From Pseudomonas sp. MF4836 (lineage in GTDB: Bacteria; Pseudomonadota; Gammaproteobacteria; Pseudomonadales; Pseudomonadaceae), in assembly GCF_002018875.1 (NCBI RefSeq), contig NZ_MVOL01000009.1, positions 248,001 through 312,000 on the forward strand: a DNA stretch of 64,000 nt. Direction: 5' to 3'. This document shows positions 51,719 through 59,041 of this stretch, in pieces. The position numbers and the translations under genes are program-made. Each line of letters starts with the position of its first letter. Positions within the stretch are counted from its first letter, which is position 1. The notes under the pieces were generated by a model. The model did no database searches. It worked only from the letters and a program-made list of their open reading frames with translations, and had not been told where the DNA came from.

Positions 51719-51879
51719 ATAATTTCGAGAAAAACAGAAAACAAGCCTTAGAAGATCTCATTGATGGAGACGTAGAGCTGATGGAGCTTTACGAGCAAGG
51801 AATGCTGACAGAGGAATGTTTTGTAGAGGAATCCAATCACGAAGCCGTTCTAGATTCATTACCAGAAAGGATTTACTAA
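51715..51879 (+). CDS. Small acidic hypothetical protein
   Basis: A 54-residue protein (MNNFEKNRKQALEDLIDGDV and onwards) whose ATG overlaps the stop of the ArdC-like gene (ATGA). It is acidic and helical, with no known domain. Translational coupling suggests a function tied to the ArdC-like protein. Confidence 0.55.
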   Translation: MNNFEKNRKQALEDLIDGDVELMELYEQGMLTEECFVEESNHEAVLDSLPERIY

Positions 51880-51890
51880 GGAGATAAATT

Positions 51891-51911
51891 ATGAACCTAG
51901 AATCAAAATAG
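51891..51911 (+). CDS. Six-codon ORF with strong ribosome site
   Basis: MNLESK preceded by TAAGGAG at 51877-51883. Either a remnant of a longer gene truncated at 51911 or a mini-ORF; no protein family can be assigned. Confidence 0.2.
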   Translation: MNLESK

Positions 51912-52051
51912 GAAGAGATTCCTGTTTTTTTCGTTTTGATATCCACAAACTCGAAAATCAAAGGTTTTGATATCCCTTCAGTCTAACGCCACGAAATTCT
52001 TAGCTGGAGCTAAGTAATAGTGATGTTTATGATCCCCCCCTATGAATTCAT

Positions 52052-52161
52052 TCGGAGCCAATTCCGAATACGTTCCGAACAGATTCACAAAGCATTCAGA
52101 ATCAATTCCGACCTAATTAATAAAGGACTAGGAAAATATTCCTAAAGTATTCCTAATAACC
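52052..52161. repeat. Upstream array of 11-bp repeats (candidate centromere)
   Basis: Ten consecutive 11-bp units, all starting with T, begin at 52052, 52063, 52074, 52085, 52096, 52107, 52118, 52129, 52140 and 52151. The best copies are TCCGAA, followed by TCACAA, TCAGAA, TCCTAA. The exact helical-turn spacing without gaps is the pattern of partition sites. The array occupies the 314-bp AT-rich gap (51912-52225) before the parA gene. Confidence 0.72.
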
Positions 52162-52225
52162 CCCTATTTCTATAAATCTAAATGCTACGATATTTAAAAC
52201 AACCTAAAAATAAAGGAAGAATAAA

Positions 52226-53091
52226 ATGAAAACAGCCATAACGCTTAACCAGATTGAAAAGAAAAAACTAAAACCATCGTTGCTGCCTCACATAAAAGCA
52301 GTGGGAAGACTACATTCCTACTTAATCTTGCCGACTACCTTTTGCAACTTGGCTTTTCAATTCTGTATGTGGATCTTGATCCCATCAGAGCCGCTGATGA
52401 CTTCTATGTCCAACGTCAAGAAATGAAAGACAAAGCAATTAAAACTCTCACAGACCTGATCACAATAAACACTGATAATGAAAACTTTAAAAACATACCA
52501 CACTTAAACCAGAAAATTAAAAATTTAACCATGAGTGCTAAATTGAAGGTTTACGGTTCGGCTATCGCAAGCTTCAATATTGATAACGTACAAAATACTC
52601 ACACAGAATTTGATTTCATCTTAGTAGACATTCCTGCAAATATTTACACTTCAACAGATGAGATAAAGCCGGAGTTCCTAGAGATTTTGAAAAAATCCGA
52701 CCTTGCAATTTTCCCCTTCAAAGCAGATGCACAAGAATTGAAAACAGCACCTTACATAGGTCGAGTAGTCAAAGAATTGAAAGCCGGTATGGAGTCGAAA
52801 GGTAAGAGCCTGGACACCATCATTCGCAGCTTGATCAGCTTCGAATCATCGAAATACAAGGGTGCCAAGGGTATCAGCCGTATCGAAGAGACACTGACAG
52901 ATTTCCATTTTGCGTATGGGGAAACTCATCCACCTCTTTTAGCACCAATGGTTTATCGCGCTATTTATCCAAATATGCTTGCGCAGGCCAAATCAATTTT
53001 CAGTTCCAATAGCGCAGAAAGTGATATTGCGAAAGCAGAATTCAAAGCTATCGCTGATCAAATTTTCGCAGAACTTAACATCAATAATTAA
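52226..53091 (+). CDS. ParA-family partition ATPase, frame broken at a six-A run
   Basis: AAGGAAG at 52213-52219 precedes ATG 52226, which opens MKTAITLNQIEKKK. At the six A of 52262-52267 the frame must shift by -1 to continue as TKTIVAASHKSSGKTTFLLN, the P-loop of a ParA ATPase (codons 52288-52317). The rest is intact to 53091: YVDLDPIRAADDF, Walker B DFILVDIPANI, and a full C-terminal part, about 288 residues in all. The P-loop lysine is one place off from the usual KGGxGK. The shift may be programmed, a mutation or a sequencing error; the shifted frame has no good start of its own. Partner gene and flanking 11-bp arrays mark it as a plasmid-like partition unit. Confidence 0.72.
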
Positions 53092-53104
53092 TAGGAGAAA
53101 TAAC

Positions 53105-53578
53105 ATGAGCAAAACTATAGACATTCAAGCAATGCAAGCACGTATCAACAAAAACCAGTCAGCAAGCCTTTCAAAGATTTCAGTAGGAATCCAAGCGCCT
53201 TTGGTTGAGCAAACGATTGAAGAAAAAATCCAGGCGGTTGGTAGAGCGTTTCTGGATGCGCCTAGCACCACAACCGTGGGTAAGAAGCACGTCTCAGTAG
53301 CTACACCTGACTACTACCATGCGTTATTGAACGGCACCGTAGAGGTAACAGGGACAGCCCACTATGAAGAAAACGCTACCCTGCAATCGCACCTTCAGGA
53401 CGTTTTGCAAATCAACCTTCTGCGGTTACACGCCCAAACAGATCCAGCACTGCAGGATCTGCTCACAAAGGTCGCAGTCTTGTCACTCGCACCTAAAGAG
53501 CGTAACCAGCTTTTGAAAGCCATGGGAGCGGACGCACGAAATGAGGTCTTGAGCATCATTGGCTTGAACACAGATTGA
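53105..53578 (+). CDS. Probable partition partner protein (hypothetical)
   Basis: A 157-residue protein with AGGAG before its ATG, 13 bases after parA, so co-transcribed. The N-terminus (MSKTIDIQAMQARINKNQ) is charged, the middle has TVGKKHVSVATPDYYHALLNGTVEVTG, which looks like a short strand then helix, and the C-terminus is helical. I do not recognise the family. By position it would be the centromere-binding protein of the partition pair, acting on the 11-bp arrays. Confidence 0.6.
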   Translation: MSKTIDIQAMQARINKNQSASLSKISVGIQAPLVEQTIEEKIQAVGRAFLDAPSTTTVGKKHVSVATPDYYHALLNGTVEVTGTAHYEENATLQSHLQDVLQINLLRLHAQTDPALQDLLTKVAVLSLAPKERNQLLKAMGADARNEVLSIIGLNTD

Positions 53579-53596
53579 TGTGACTGATTCACCCCC

Positions 53597-53622
53597 AAGC
53601 CCTTTAATCAGGGCTTTTTTTG
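53597..53622 (+). terminator. Terminator of the parA operon
   Basis: AAGCCC (53597-53602) and GGGCTT (53611-53616) pair around TTTAATCA, followed by seven T (53615-53621). Confidence 0.82.
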
Positions 53623-53632
53623 CCTGTAGCGT

Positions 53633-53733
53633 ACTGAATCTTCTCCGAGGAAACTCCGAGTACATTCCGAACATCCTCTGAAAAAGCTAGGGAGCCTCCG
53701 AACAAGTTCCCAAATGTGCTGAAATACGCCTGA
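53633..53733. repeat. Downstream array of 11-bp repeats (candidate centromere)
   Basis: TCCGA-like units start at 53633 (ACTGA), 53644, 53655, 53666 and 53677 (TCTGA), spaced exactly 11 bp. After a two-base slip they continue at 53697 (TCCGA), 53708 (TCCCA), 53718 (GCTGA) and 53729 (CCTGA), with nearly the same period. The core equals that of the array upstream of parA. Confidence 0.65.
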
Positions 53734-53753
53734 CCACCTGATCAGAGCCGTCC

Positions 53754-54182
53754 ATGAGCCATAGCCTCTTTGAGGATTTCTGCTTCCATCGTTTTCTTGC
53801 CCAGCAGCCGTTGCGGTTCACGGATCTGCTTGAACGCATCGCTCAGCTCGGTGGCAGGCACCACACCTTCACCGGCACTGCCCCCCGACAAGCCGCCGTC
53901 CTGATACAGCTTGCGCCACAGGAACAGTTAGCTGGCCTTGATCCCGTTGCGCCGAACCACCATCGAAACGCTTTACCCTGGCTCAAGACTCTCGCGAACC
54001 ATAGCCAGTTTTTGCTATGGGCTCCAGCCGCGCCGTCGCTCCTGACCCAAAAGTCTCCCACCCTTATCGCCGCTGTAAATAACAAGCACTACCATTTGCG
54101 TATCCCTTATAGGCAAGGGCGATACGATGTATCTGTCTTTTATGAGGCCCGCTCGTGTAAAATGCCCACATGCAGAGTATGA
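53754..54182 (+). CDS. Hypothetical protein, uncertain
   Basis: An open frame of 142 codons (MSHSLFEDFCFHRFLAQQPL and onwards) with no strong ribosome site and no recognised domain. Leu- and His-rich, neutral. It lies between the partition unit and the glycan operon and may be a relic or not a gene. Confidence 0.3.
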   Translation: MSHSLFEDFCFHRFLAQQPLRFTDLLERIAQLGGRHHTFTGTAPRQAAVLIQLAPQEQLAGLDPVAPNHHRNALPWLKTLANHSQFLLWAPAAPSLLTQKSPTLIAAVNNKHYHLRIPYRQGRYDVSVFYEARSCKMPTCRV

Positions 54183-54206
54183 CAAGCCTCTCAACCGGAG
54201 TTAAGG

Positions 54207-54269
54207 ATGACCCGTCTCGCAGCATTCCACCCCGCTTACGCGGTCAGCCTTTTTCAGCAAATGGTGTAG
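54207..54269 (+). CDS. Possible 20-residue leader peptide before the glycan operon
   Basis: MTRLAAFHPAYAVSLFQQMV, with GGAGTTAAGG right before the ATG, ends 93 bases before the exporter gene. The strong ribosome site suggests real translation, perhaps as a regulatory leader. The 180-bp gap otherwise holds no gene. Confidence 0.35.
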   Translation: MTRLAAFHPAYAVSLFQQMV

Positions 54270-54362
54270 TGGAATCAAGCTCGGTCGGGTTTATTTAAGC
54301 CCGTTCGATTCTGTACCCGTACCGTTCCGTTTGTATATGATTCGATTAAGGCATTTAGCATT

Positions 54363-55139
54363 ATGCTCATTCATAGATTTACTGATTTATTCAAGTGGCG
54401 AGACCTTGTGTTCAATATTGTCGCGAAGGAAATCAAGATTCGCTACATGGGGGCAGTACTAGGGTTTGCCTGGTCACTGGGTAACCCGCTTGTGGTGACA
54501 CTGACCTACTACATGGTTTTCACCTACATCCTGCCTAGCAATCAGGACAGATTTGCCCTGCATCTGGTGACAGGCGTCATCCACTGGATGCTCTTCAGTC
54601 AGATCATTCTTCAAAGTAGCGATTGGCTCATTGGTAATAGTGGCCTGATCCGCAAGCTGCGTTTCCCTCGGGTACTTATACCGCTGTCCGGCGCTCTAAC
54701 TGTCTGCTCTTTCTGGCTGGTGGCAATCGCTGTCTATGCAACTCTCTACAAGTTCCTTGGCGGCTACGCAGGTACTGCATTGCTGTGGTACCCGCTGGTA
54801 CTAATCCCATACGTCCTGATGATTATGGGGCTGGCCCTCGCCATCAGCGTTCTACAAATCACCTGGCGCGATATCAAGCATGTCACCGAGGTATTTGTCC
54901 CGCTTCTTTTCTGGCTGACGCCAATCGTTTGGATTACCTCGGCGCTGCCACAGGATATCGCCCATGTCGTTTCCTTTAACCCGCTAGCGCCATTCTTCAA
55001 CAGTTTCACAGCGATTTTGCATGAAAGCGTGCCGCCTTCTTCCCGCGACCTCGCGTTCTGCTGGGGTATCGGGCTGGTCTCAATCACCGCAGGCCTACTA
55101 GTGTTTAAACGTGCAGACAAGCTGGTTGAGCTTCTATGA
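54363..55139 (+). CDS. wzm: ABC-2 type polysaccharide exporter permease (Wzm-like)
   Basis: Inner-membrane half of a glycan exporter. The 258-residue protein has the ABC-2 layout: an amphipathic start (LFKWRDLVFNIVAKEIKIRYMGAVLGFAW) then six membrane segments, with the typical KLRFPRVLIPLSGAL and LFWLTPIVWITSALP boxes. It should carry an undecaprenyl-linked or phospholipid-linked polymer across the membrane. Its stop overlaps the ATPase start by ATGA. It begins a long same-strand operon. Confidence 0.9.
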   Translation: MLIHRFTDLFKWRDLVFNIVAKEIKIRYMGAVLGFAWSLGNPLVVTLTYYMVFTYILPSNQDRFALHLVTGVIHWMLFSQIILQSSDWLIGNSGLIRKLRFPRVLIPLSGALTVCSFWLVAIAVYATLYKFLGGYAGTALLWYPLVLIPYVLMIMGLALAISVLQITWRDIKHVTEVFVPLLFWLTPIVWITSALPQDIAHVVSFNPLAPFFNSFTAILHESVPPSSRDLAFCWGIGLVSITAGLLVFKRADKLVELL

Positions 55140-55840
55140 GCAACGTCATCCTGAAGGTTAAGAACCTGAGCAAGGACTTCATGGTTCGCCATAACCACGG
55201 CGGAATGAAGCACAAGATCGCAGGGCTTTTTAATCCGCGCTTCCAGGAGCGCATCGAAACGCTTCGCGCCGTAAACGATGTCTCGTTTACCCTATGCAAA
55301 GGCGAATCCCTTTCGCTGATTGGGCACAACGGTTCCGGCAAGAGCACCTTGCTGCAGCTGGTTAGCGGGATTCTGCTGCCTACAAGTGGCTCGGTTCAGG
55401 CCTTTGGCCGAATTGCGCCACTCATCGAGCTTGGTGTTGGTTTTCATCCTGAGCTGACCGGAGAGGAAAACATCTACCTCAACGCCAGCCTCTACGGCCT
55501 CACCAACAGAGAAACACGTTCTCGCTTTAACGACATCGCCGATTTTTCTGGTCTCGGAAACTTCATTGATACGCCCGTCAAAAACTACTCATCAGGCATG
55601 TATATGCGCTTGGGCTTCTCTGTGGCCGTGCATGTTGACCCACAGATCTTGCTTGCAGATGAGGTGCTGGCGGTAGGCGACCAAGACTTTCAAGATAAGT
55701 GCTATCAGCGAATTCGCCACATGCAGGATGACGGCATGGCTTTGATTCTCGTGACTCACTCGAAAGAGCAGGGCCAGCGATTTTGCCAGCGGTATTTGCA
55801 CCTTGAAAAGGGCTGCGTGACCGACGAGGGACGCTTCTAG
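55136..55840 (+). CDS. wzt: ABC exporter ATPase, short Wzt/KpsT type
   Basis: ATPase partner of the permease. Walker A GHNGSGKST (about 63-71), Q-loop region PLIELGVGFHPELTGEENIYLN, signature YSSGMYMRLGFS, and Walker B ILLADEVLAVGD are all present. At 234 residues it ends right after the nucleotide-binding domain, so it lacks the C-terminal carbohydrate-binding domain of Wzt proteins that recognise a capped O-antigen end. Export should therefore not depend on a terminal cap, as in KpsMT or short Wzt systems. Confidence 0.9.
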   Translation: MSNVILKVKNLSKDFMVRHNHGGMKHKIAGLFNPRFQERIETLRAVNDVSFTLCKGESLSLIGHNGSGKSTLLQLVSGILLPTSGSVQAFGRIAPLIELGVGFHPELTGEENIYLNASLYGLTNRETRSRFNDIADFSGLGNFIDTPVKNYSSGMYMRLGFSVAVHVDPQILLADEVLAVGDQDFQDKCYQRIRHMQDDGMALILVTHSKEQGQRFCQRYLHLEKGCVTDEGRF

Positions 55841-55914
55841 CAGCACGGCTTATTGACAAAGATCCCAGATAACTCCATTGCGCCAACCAACACTGGCCAT
55901 TGAAAGGTGACCCT

Positions 55915-56676
55915 ATGCTCCAAATTATCGTACCCATGGCCGGCGCCGGCAGCCGTTTCGCAGTAGCTGGCTACAAAGACCCCAAGCCGCTTATCCCCGT
56001 GCATGGCGCTCCGATGATCAAGGTTGTGATCGACAACCTGACGCCCCTGCGCGACCACAAATTCATCTTTATCTGCCAAGCCGCCCATGTCGAAGCATAC
56101 GGCCTGCGCGAAAAACTGAGTGCTTGGGCACCCGGTTGCGAGATCGTAGAGCTTTACGGCGTAACGGAGGGCGCGGCCTGTACCGTTCATGCAGCCAAAC
56201 CCCTAATCGACAATGAGCACCCGGTCATGATCGCCAATAGTGACCAATTTGTGGATGTGAATATCGACGACTACCTGGCAGCAATGGATGCCGCTGCCGC
56301 AGACGGCATCATCATGACTATGAAAGCTGACGACCCTAAGTGGTCATTCGTCGGATTCAATGAGCAAGGGACGATCAACCGCGTCGTCGAGAAGGAAGTT
56401 ATCTCCGACGAAGCAACGGTTGGCATCTACAACTTCCGTACCGGGCGGCAACTCATTGCTGCCATTGAGCAGATGTTCAAAAAGGAACTGCGCGTGAACG
56501 GGGAGTTTTACGTCGCCCCTGCCTACAACGAGATAATCGAACAAGGTGCTCGCATTATCCACTATTCCGTTGGCTCAGAAGGCCAGGGCATGTACGGCTT
56601 GGGCATCCCCGCCGACCTCGATTACTTCCTCTCTCTACCTATCAGTCAGCAGGCCAATGCTGGTAAGGCTTGCTGA
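55915..56676 (+). CDS. Sugar-phosphate nucleotidyltransferase-like protein
   Basis: A 253-residue GT-A-fold NTP transferase starting at 55915 with AAGGTGA upstream. The N-terminus IIVPMAGAGSRFAVAGYKDPKPLIPVHGAPM has the G-x-G-x-R nucleotide loop and the conserved Lys-Pro-Leu. The metal Asp is in MIANSDQFVDV, and GEFYVAPAYNEI is the acceptor-side motif. It should activate a sugar or polyol phosphate for the glycan; whether it uses UTP, dTTP, GTP or CTP cannot be told. It lies 74 bases after wzt. Confidence 0.82.
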   Translation: MLQIIVPMAGAGSRFAVAGYKDPKPLIPVHGAPMIKVVIDNLTPLRDHKFIFICQAAHVEAYGLREKLSAWAPGCEIVELYGVTEGAACTVHAAKPLIDNEHPVMIANSDQFVDVNIDDYLAAMDAAAADGIIMTMKADDPKWSFVGFNEQGTINRVVEKEVISDEATVGIYNFRTGRQLIAAIEQMFKKELRVNGEFYVAPAYNEIIEQGARIIHYSVGSEGQGMYGLGIPADLDYFLSLPISQQANAGKAC

Positions 56677-56677
56677 C

Positions 56678-57301
56678 ATGGAAATCATTAGCCACCGAGG
56701 CTACTGGGTGGAGCCGAATGAGCGGAACTTGCCGGTAGCATTCCATCGTTCATTTGATCTGGGTTATGGCACCGAAACCGATGTGCGCGATTGCGCCGGC
56801 CGTCTGCTCATTTCCCATGACATGCCTATGGGCAACGAAATGACACTGGATGATCTCCTGGACATCATGGGCGGCCGGAATTTGCCACTGGCGATCAATA
56901 TCAAGGCAGACGGCCTGGCGAGAGCCATTGCCGCCAAGTTCGCAGAGCGCGGCCATACTAACTGGTTCGTATTCGATATGGCTGTGCCTGACATGCGCAG
57001 CTATCTTACAGAGGGCGTCACCACCTACACCCGCCACAGTGATGTGGAGCCATCTCCGGCTTGGTTAGAGCAGTGTGCCGGTGTCTGGCTTGACCATTTC
57101 GCCGCAGGTTATCGCCCGAACCGAGAAATCGTGAAGCACCTGAATCAGGGAAAAAAAGTGTGCGTGGTTTCTCCTGAGCTGCATGGCCGCGATGTAACCA
57201 ACGCTTGGGACTCTTTGCATCTGCTTAATGATTTGCCTGGACTCATGCTTTGCACCGACAGGCCAGAGCAAGCCGATATGTTTTTCAACAAGGTTCGTTG
57301 A
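56678..57301 (+). CDS. GDPD-like phosphodiesterase
   Basis: A 207-residue protein of the glycerophosphodiester phosphodiesterase TIM-barrel fold. The signature His-Arg (ISHRGYW, 5-10), Glu and Asp in ETDVRD and His in LISHDMP are all present, so the catalytic set is complete. It starts one base after the nucleotidyltransferase stop. It is shorter than usual GDPDs (about 240-330). In a glycan operon it could trim or transfer a phosphodiester-linked group on the polymer or its precursor; this is inference. Confidence 0.8.
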   Translation: MEIISHRGYWVEPNERNLPVAFHRSFDLGYGTETDVRDCAGRLLISHDMPMGNEMTLDDLLDIMGGRNLPLAINIKADGLARAIAAKFAERGHTNWFVFDMAVPDMRSYLTEGVTTYTRHSDVEPSPAWLEQCAGVWLDHFAAGYRPNREIVKHLNQGKKVCVVSPELHGRDVTNAWDSLHLLNDLPGLMLCTDRPEQADMFFNKVR

Positions 57302-57327
57302 TCGCGACCATTCGCAAGGAAAAGACA

Positions 57328-57981
57328 ATGATCAAAGCGGTTATTTTCGATATGGACGGCGTCCTTATCGAAGCTAAAGATTGGCACTACGATGCCCTGA
57401 ACAAGGCCCTGAATCTGTTCGGGTACAATATCAGCCGCCATGACCATTTGACGAGCTATGATGGGTTGCCTACATCTCACAAGCTGAAGATGCTGACTGT
57501 TGAGCACGGCTTGCCGAAAGCGCTTCATCCCTTCATCAATGAGATGAAGCAGGCCTATACGATGGAAATTGTATACGCCCAATGCAAGCCCACATTCGTC
57601 CATCAATACGCCCTATCCTCCCTGAAAAACCAGGGGTACCGGCTGGCGGTCGCCTCGAATTCGATCCGCAATACGGTCGAAGTGATGATGGAAAAATCCT
57701 GCCTGGATCAATACCTCGACCTGAAACTCTCCAACCAGGACGTGGCTAAGGGCAAGCCTGCTCCGGACATCTACATTAAGGCCATCAATGACCTTGGGTT
57801 TCGCCCCGAAGAGTGCCTGATCGTTGAAGACAACGAGAATGGCATCCGCGCCGCTCGAGCCTCCGGCGCTCATGTCCTAGAGGTTGCGGAAACTACGGAC
57901 GTGAACTTGGAAAACATCCTCAACAAGATCGAAGAAATCAACGCCAGCGCACAGCGTTGCCTCAAGGAGTGTGCCCCGTGA
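57328..57981 (+). CDS. HAD-superfamily hydrolase (beta-phosphoglucomutase-like)
   Basis: A 217-residue HAD protein. Motif I FDMDGVLIEAKDWHYDAL, motif II serine in VASNSIRNT, motif III lysine in KGKPAPDIY and motif IV EDNENG are present. The cap is the small helical type of phosphatases/mutases such as beta-PGM. Its start at 57328 follows AAGGAAA. It probably dephosphorylates or isomerises a sugar-phosphate precursor next to the two nucleotidyltransferases. The stop overlaps the next GTG start. Confidence 0.86.
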   Translation: MIKAVIFDMDGVLIEAKDWHYDALNKALNLFGYNISRHDHLTSYDGLPTSHKLKMLTVEHGLPKALHPFINEMKQAYTMEIVYAQCKPTFVHQYALSSLKNQGYRLAVASNSIRNTVEVMMEKSCLDQYLDLKLSNQDVAKGKPAPDIYIKAINDLGFRPEECLIVEDNENGIRAARASGAHVLEVAETTDVNLENILNKIEEINASAQRCLKECAP

Positions 57982-58715
57982 AAAAGACGCTAAACATCAT
58001 CATCTTGGCAGGGACCAAGGCTGAAGACACGCGTCAAGAAGGCGATTTCCCTTACTACCTCAGCGAAGCTGACGGTGTACCGCTCATTCAGTCACTGATC
58101 GAGAACTGCGCCGCCCTCAATCCCGACAAGATTATCTGCCTTTTGCCCAATGCGGACGTGAACAAGTACCACCTGCGCAACATGGTTTCTCAGATGCACC
58201 CTTCTGCAGTGGCTTTCCCTGTTCACGAAACTACCAAAGGCGCCGCCTGCACGGCACTGCTGGCCAGCGAACTAATCGACAGCGAAAACGAGCTGGTAAT
58301 CATCAGCGCGAACGAAATCCTCGACGAGCCATTTGCCAAGGTGGCAACTGTTTTCCGCAATGAAGGTCGTGATGCAGGGGTTGTTATCTTCAAGTCGCTG
58401 CACCCGCGCTACGCATTTGTGCGCCTGAATGATGCCGGCGAAGTCGTGGAAGCAACGGAAAAGAACCCCATCAGCCCCAACGCGGTTTCCGGCATGTACT
58501 GGTTCAAGTCCGGCAGCATGTTCATCGAGGCGGTGAAGAATATGATCCGTAAAGACGCGAAGGTTAATGATGCCTTCTACATCGCTCCAGCCCTTAACGA
58601 GCTGGTTTTGCAGCACAAGAAGATCGGTTCTTATAGGGTTAGTCCGAGTCAGTACCGCCCGCTTAAAAGTGCAGCTCAACTGCATGCCTATGAAGTTCAA
58701 GGGGGATGCGTATGA
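57978..58715 (+). CDS. Divergent nucleotidyltransferase-like protein
   Basis: A 245-residue protein starting with GTG at 57978 that overlaps the HAD gene stop (GTGA). It has the overall plan of the upstream nucleotidyltransferase (strand IIILAGTK, later HETTKGAACTALLASELI, the GMYWFKSG and KVNDAFYIAPALNEL blocks), but the nucleotide loop is changed (AGTKAEDTRQEGDF instead of G-x-G-x-R-F) and the metal Asp position reads ISANEILDEP. It may be inactive, a regulatory partner of the first copy, or specific for an unusual substrate. Confidence 0.7.
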   Translation: MKKTLNIIILAGTKAEDTRQEGDFPYYLSEADGVPLIQSLIENCAALNPDKIICLLPNADVNKYHLRNMVSQMHPSAVAFPVHETTKGAACTALLASELIDSENELVIISANEILDEPFAKVATVFRNEGRDAGVVIFKSLHPRYAFVRLNDAGEVVEATEKNPISPNAVSGMYWFKSGSMFIEAVKNMIRKDAKVNDAFYIAPALNELVLQHKKIGSYRVSPSQYRPLKSAAQLHAYEVQGGCV

Positions 58716-59038
58716 ATTCTGCGACGCTGGGCAATATGGTCAAAGGCTGGTTTGTGGGTGGTTTCAAGCCCACAGCTTTCAGCACCGAGGCCTGTGAAGT
58801 AGGCGTTAAGACCTACAAGGCTGGCGACAGCGAAGTTGCCCACTATCACAAGATTGCAACTGAAATAACGCTGGTACTGTCCGGCAGTGTTTCCATGCGC
58901 GGTCAAACCTGGAATGAGGGCGACATTATCGTTCTCGAACCAGGAGACATCACAGCTTTCGAGGCCATCACCGACGCCACGACGGTAGTGGTGAAGGTGC
59001 CTGGCGCTCTTGATGACAAGTACGTTGTTGGCGAGTAA
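58712..59038 (+). CDS. Cupin-domain protein
   Basis: A 108-residue single-domain cupin with VGVKTYKAGDSEVAHYHKIATEITLVLSGSVSMRG (metal His pair) and the second box VLEPGDITAFEAITDATTVVVKV. The start at 58712 overlaps the upstream stop. Such small cupins in sugar operons act as isomerases or epimerases, or as metal-dependent lyases. The function here is open. Confidence 0.85.
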   Translation: MNSATLGNMVKGWFVGGFKPTAFSTEACEVGVKTYKAGDSEVAHYHKIATEITLVLSGSVSMRGQTWNEGDIIVLEPGDITAFEAITDATTVVVKVPGALDDKYVVGE

Positions 59039-59041
59039 CCG

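Noticed and set aside
52052..52161. 11-bp repeat array as a CRISPR
   Set aside because: Units are contiguous, degenerate and far too short; no spacers and no cas genes.
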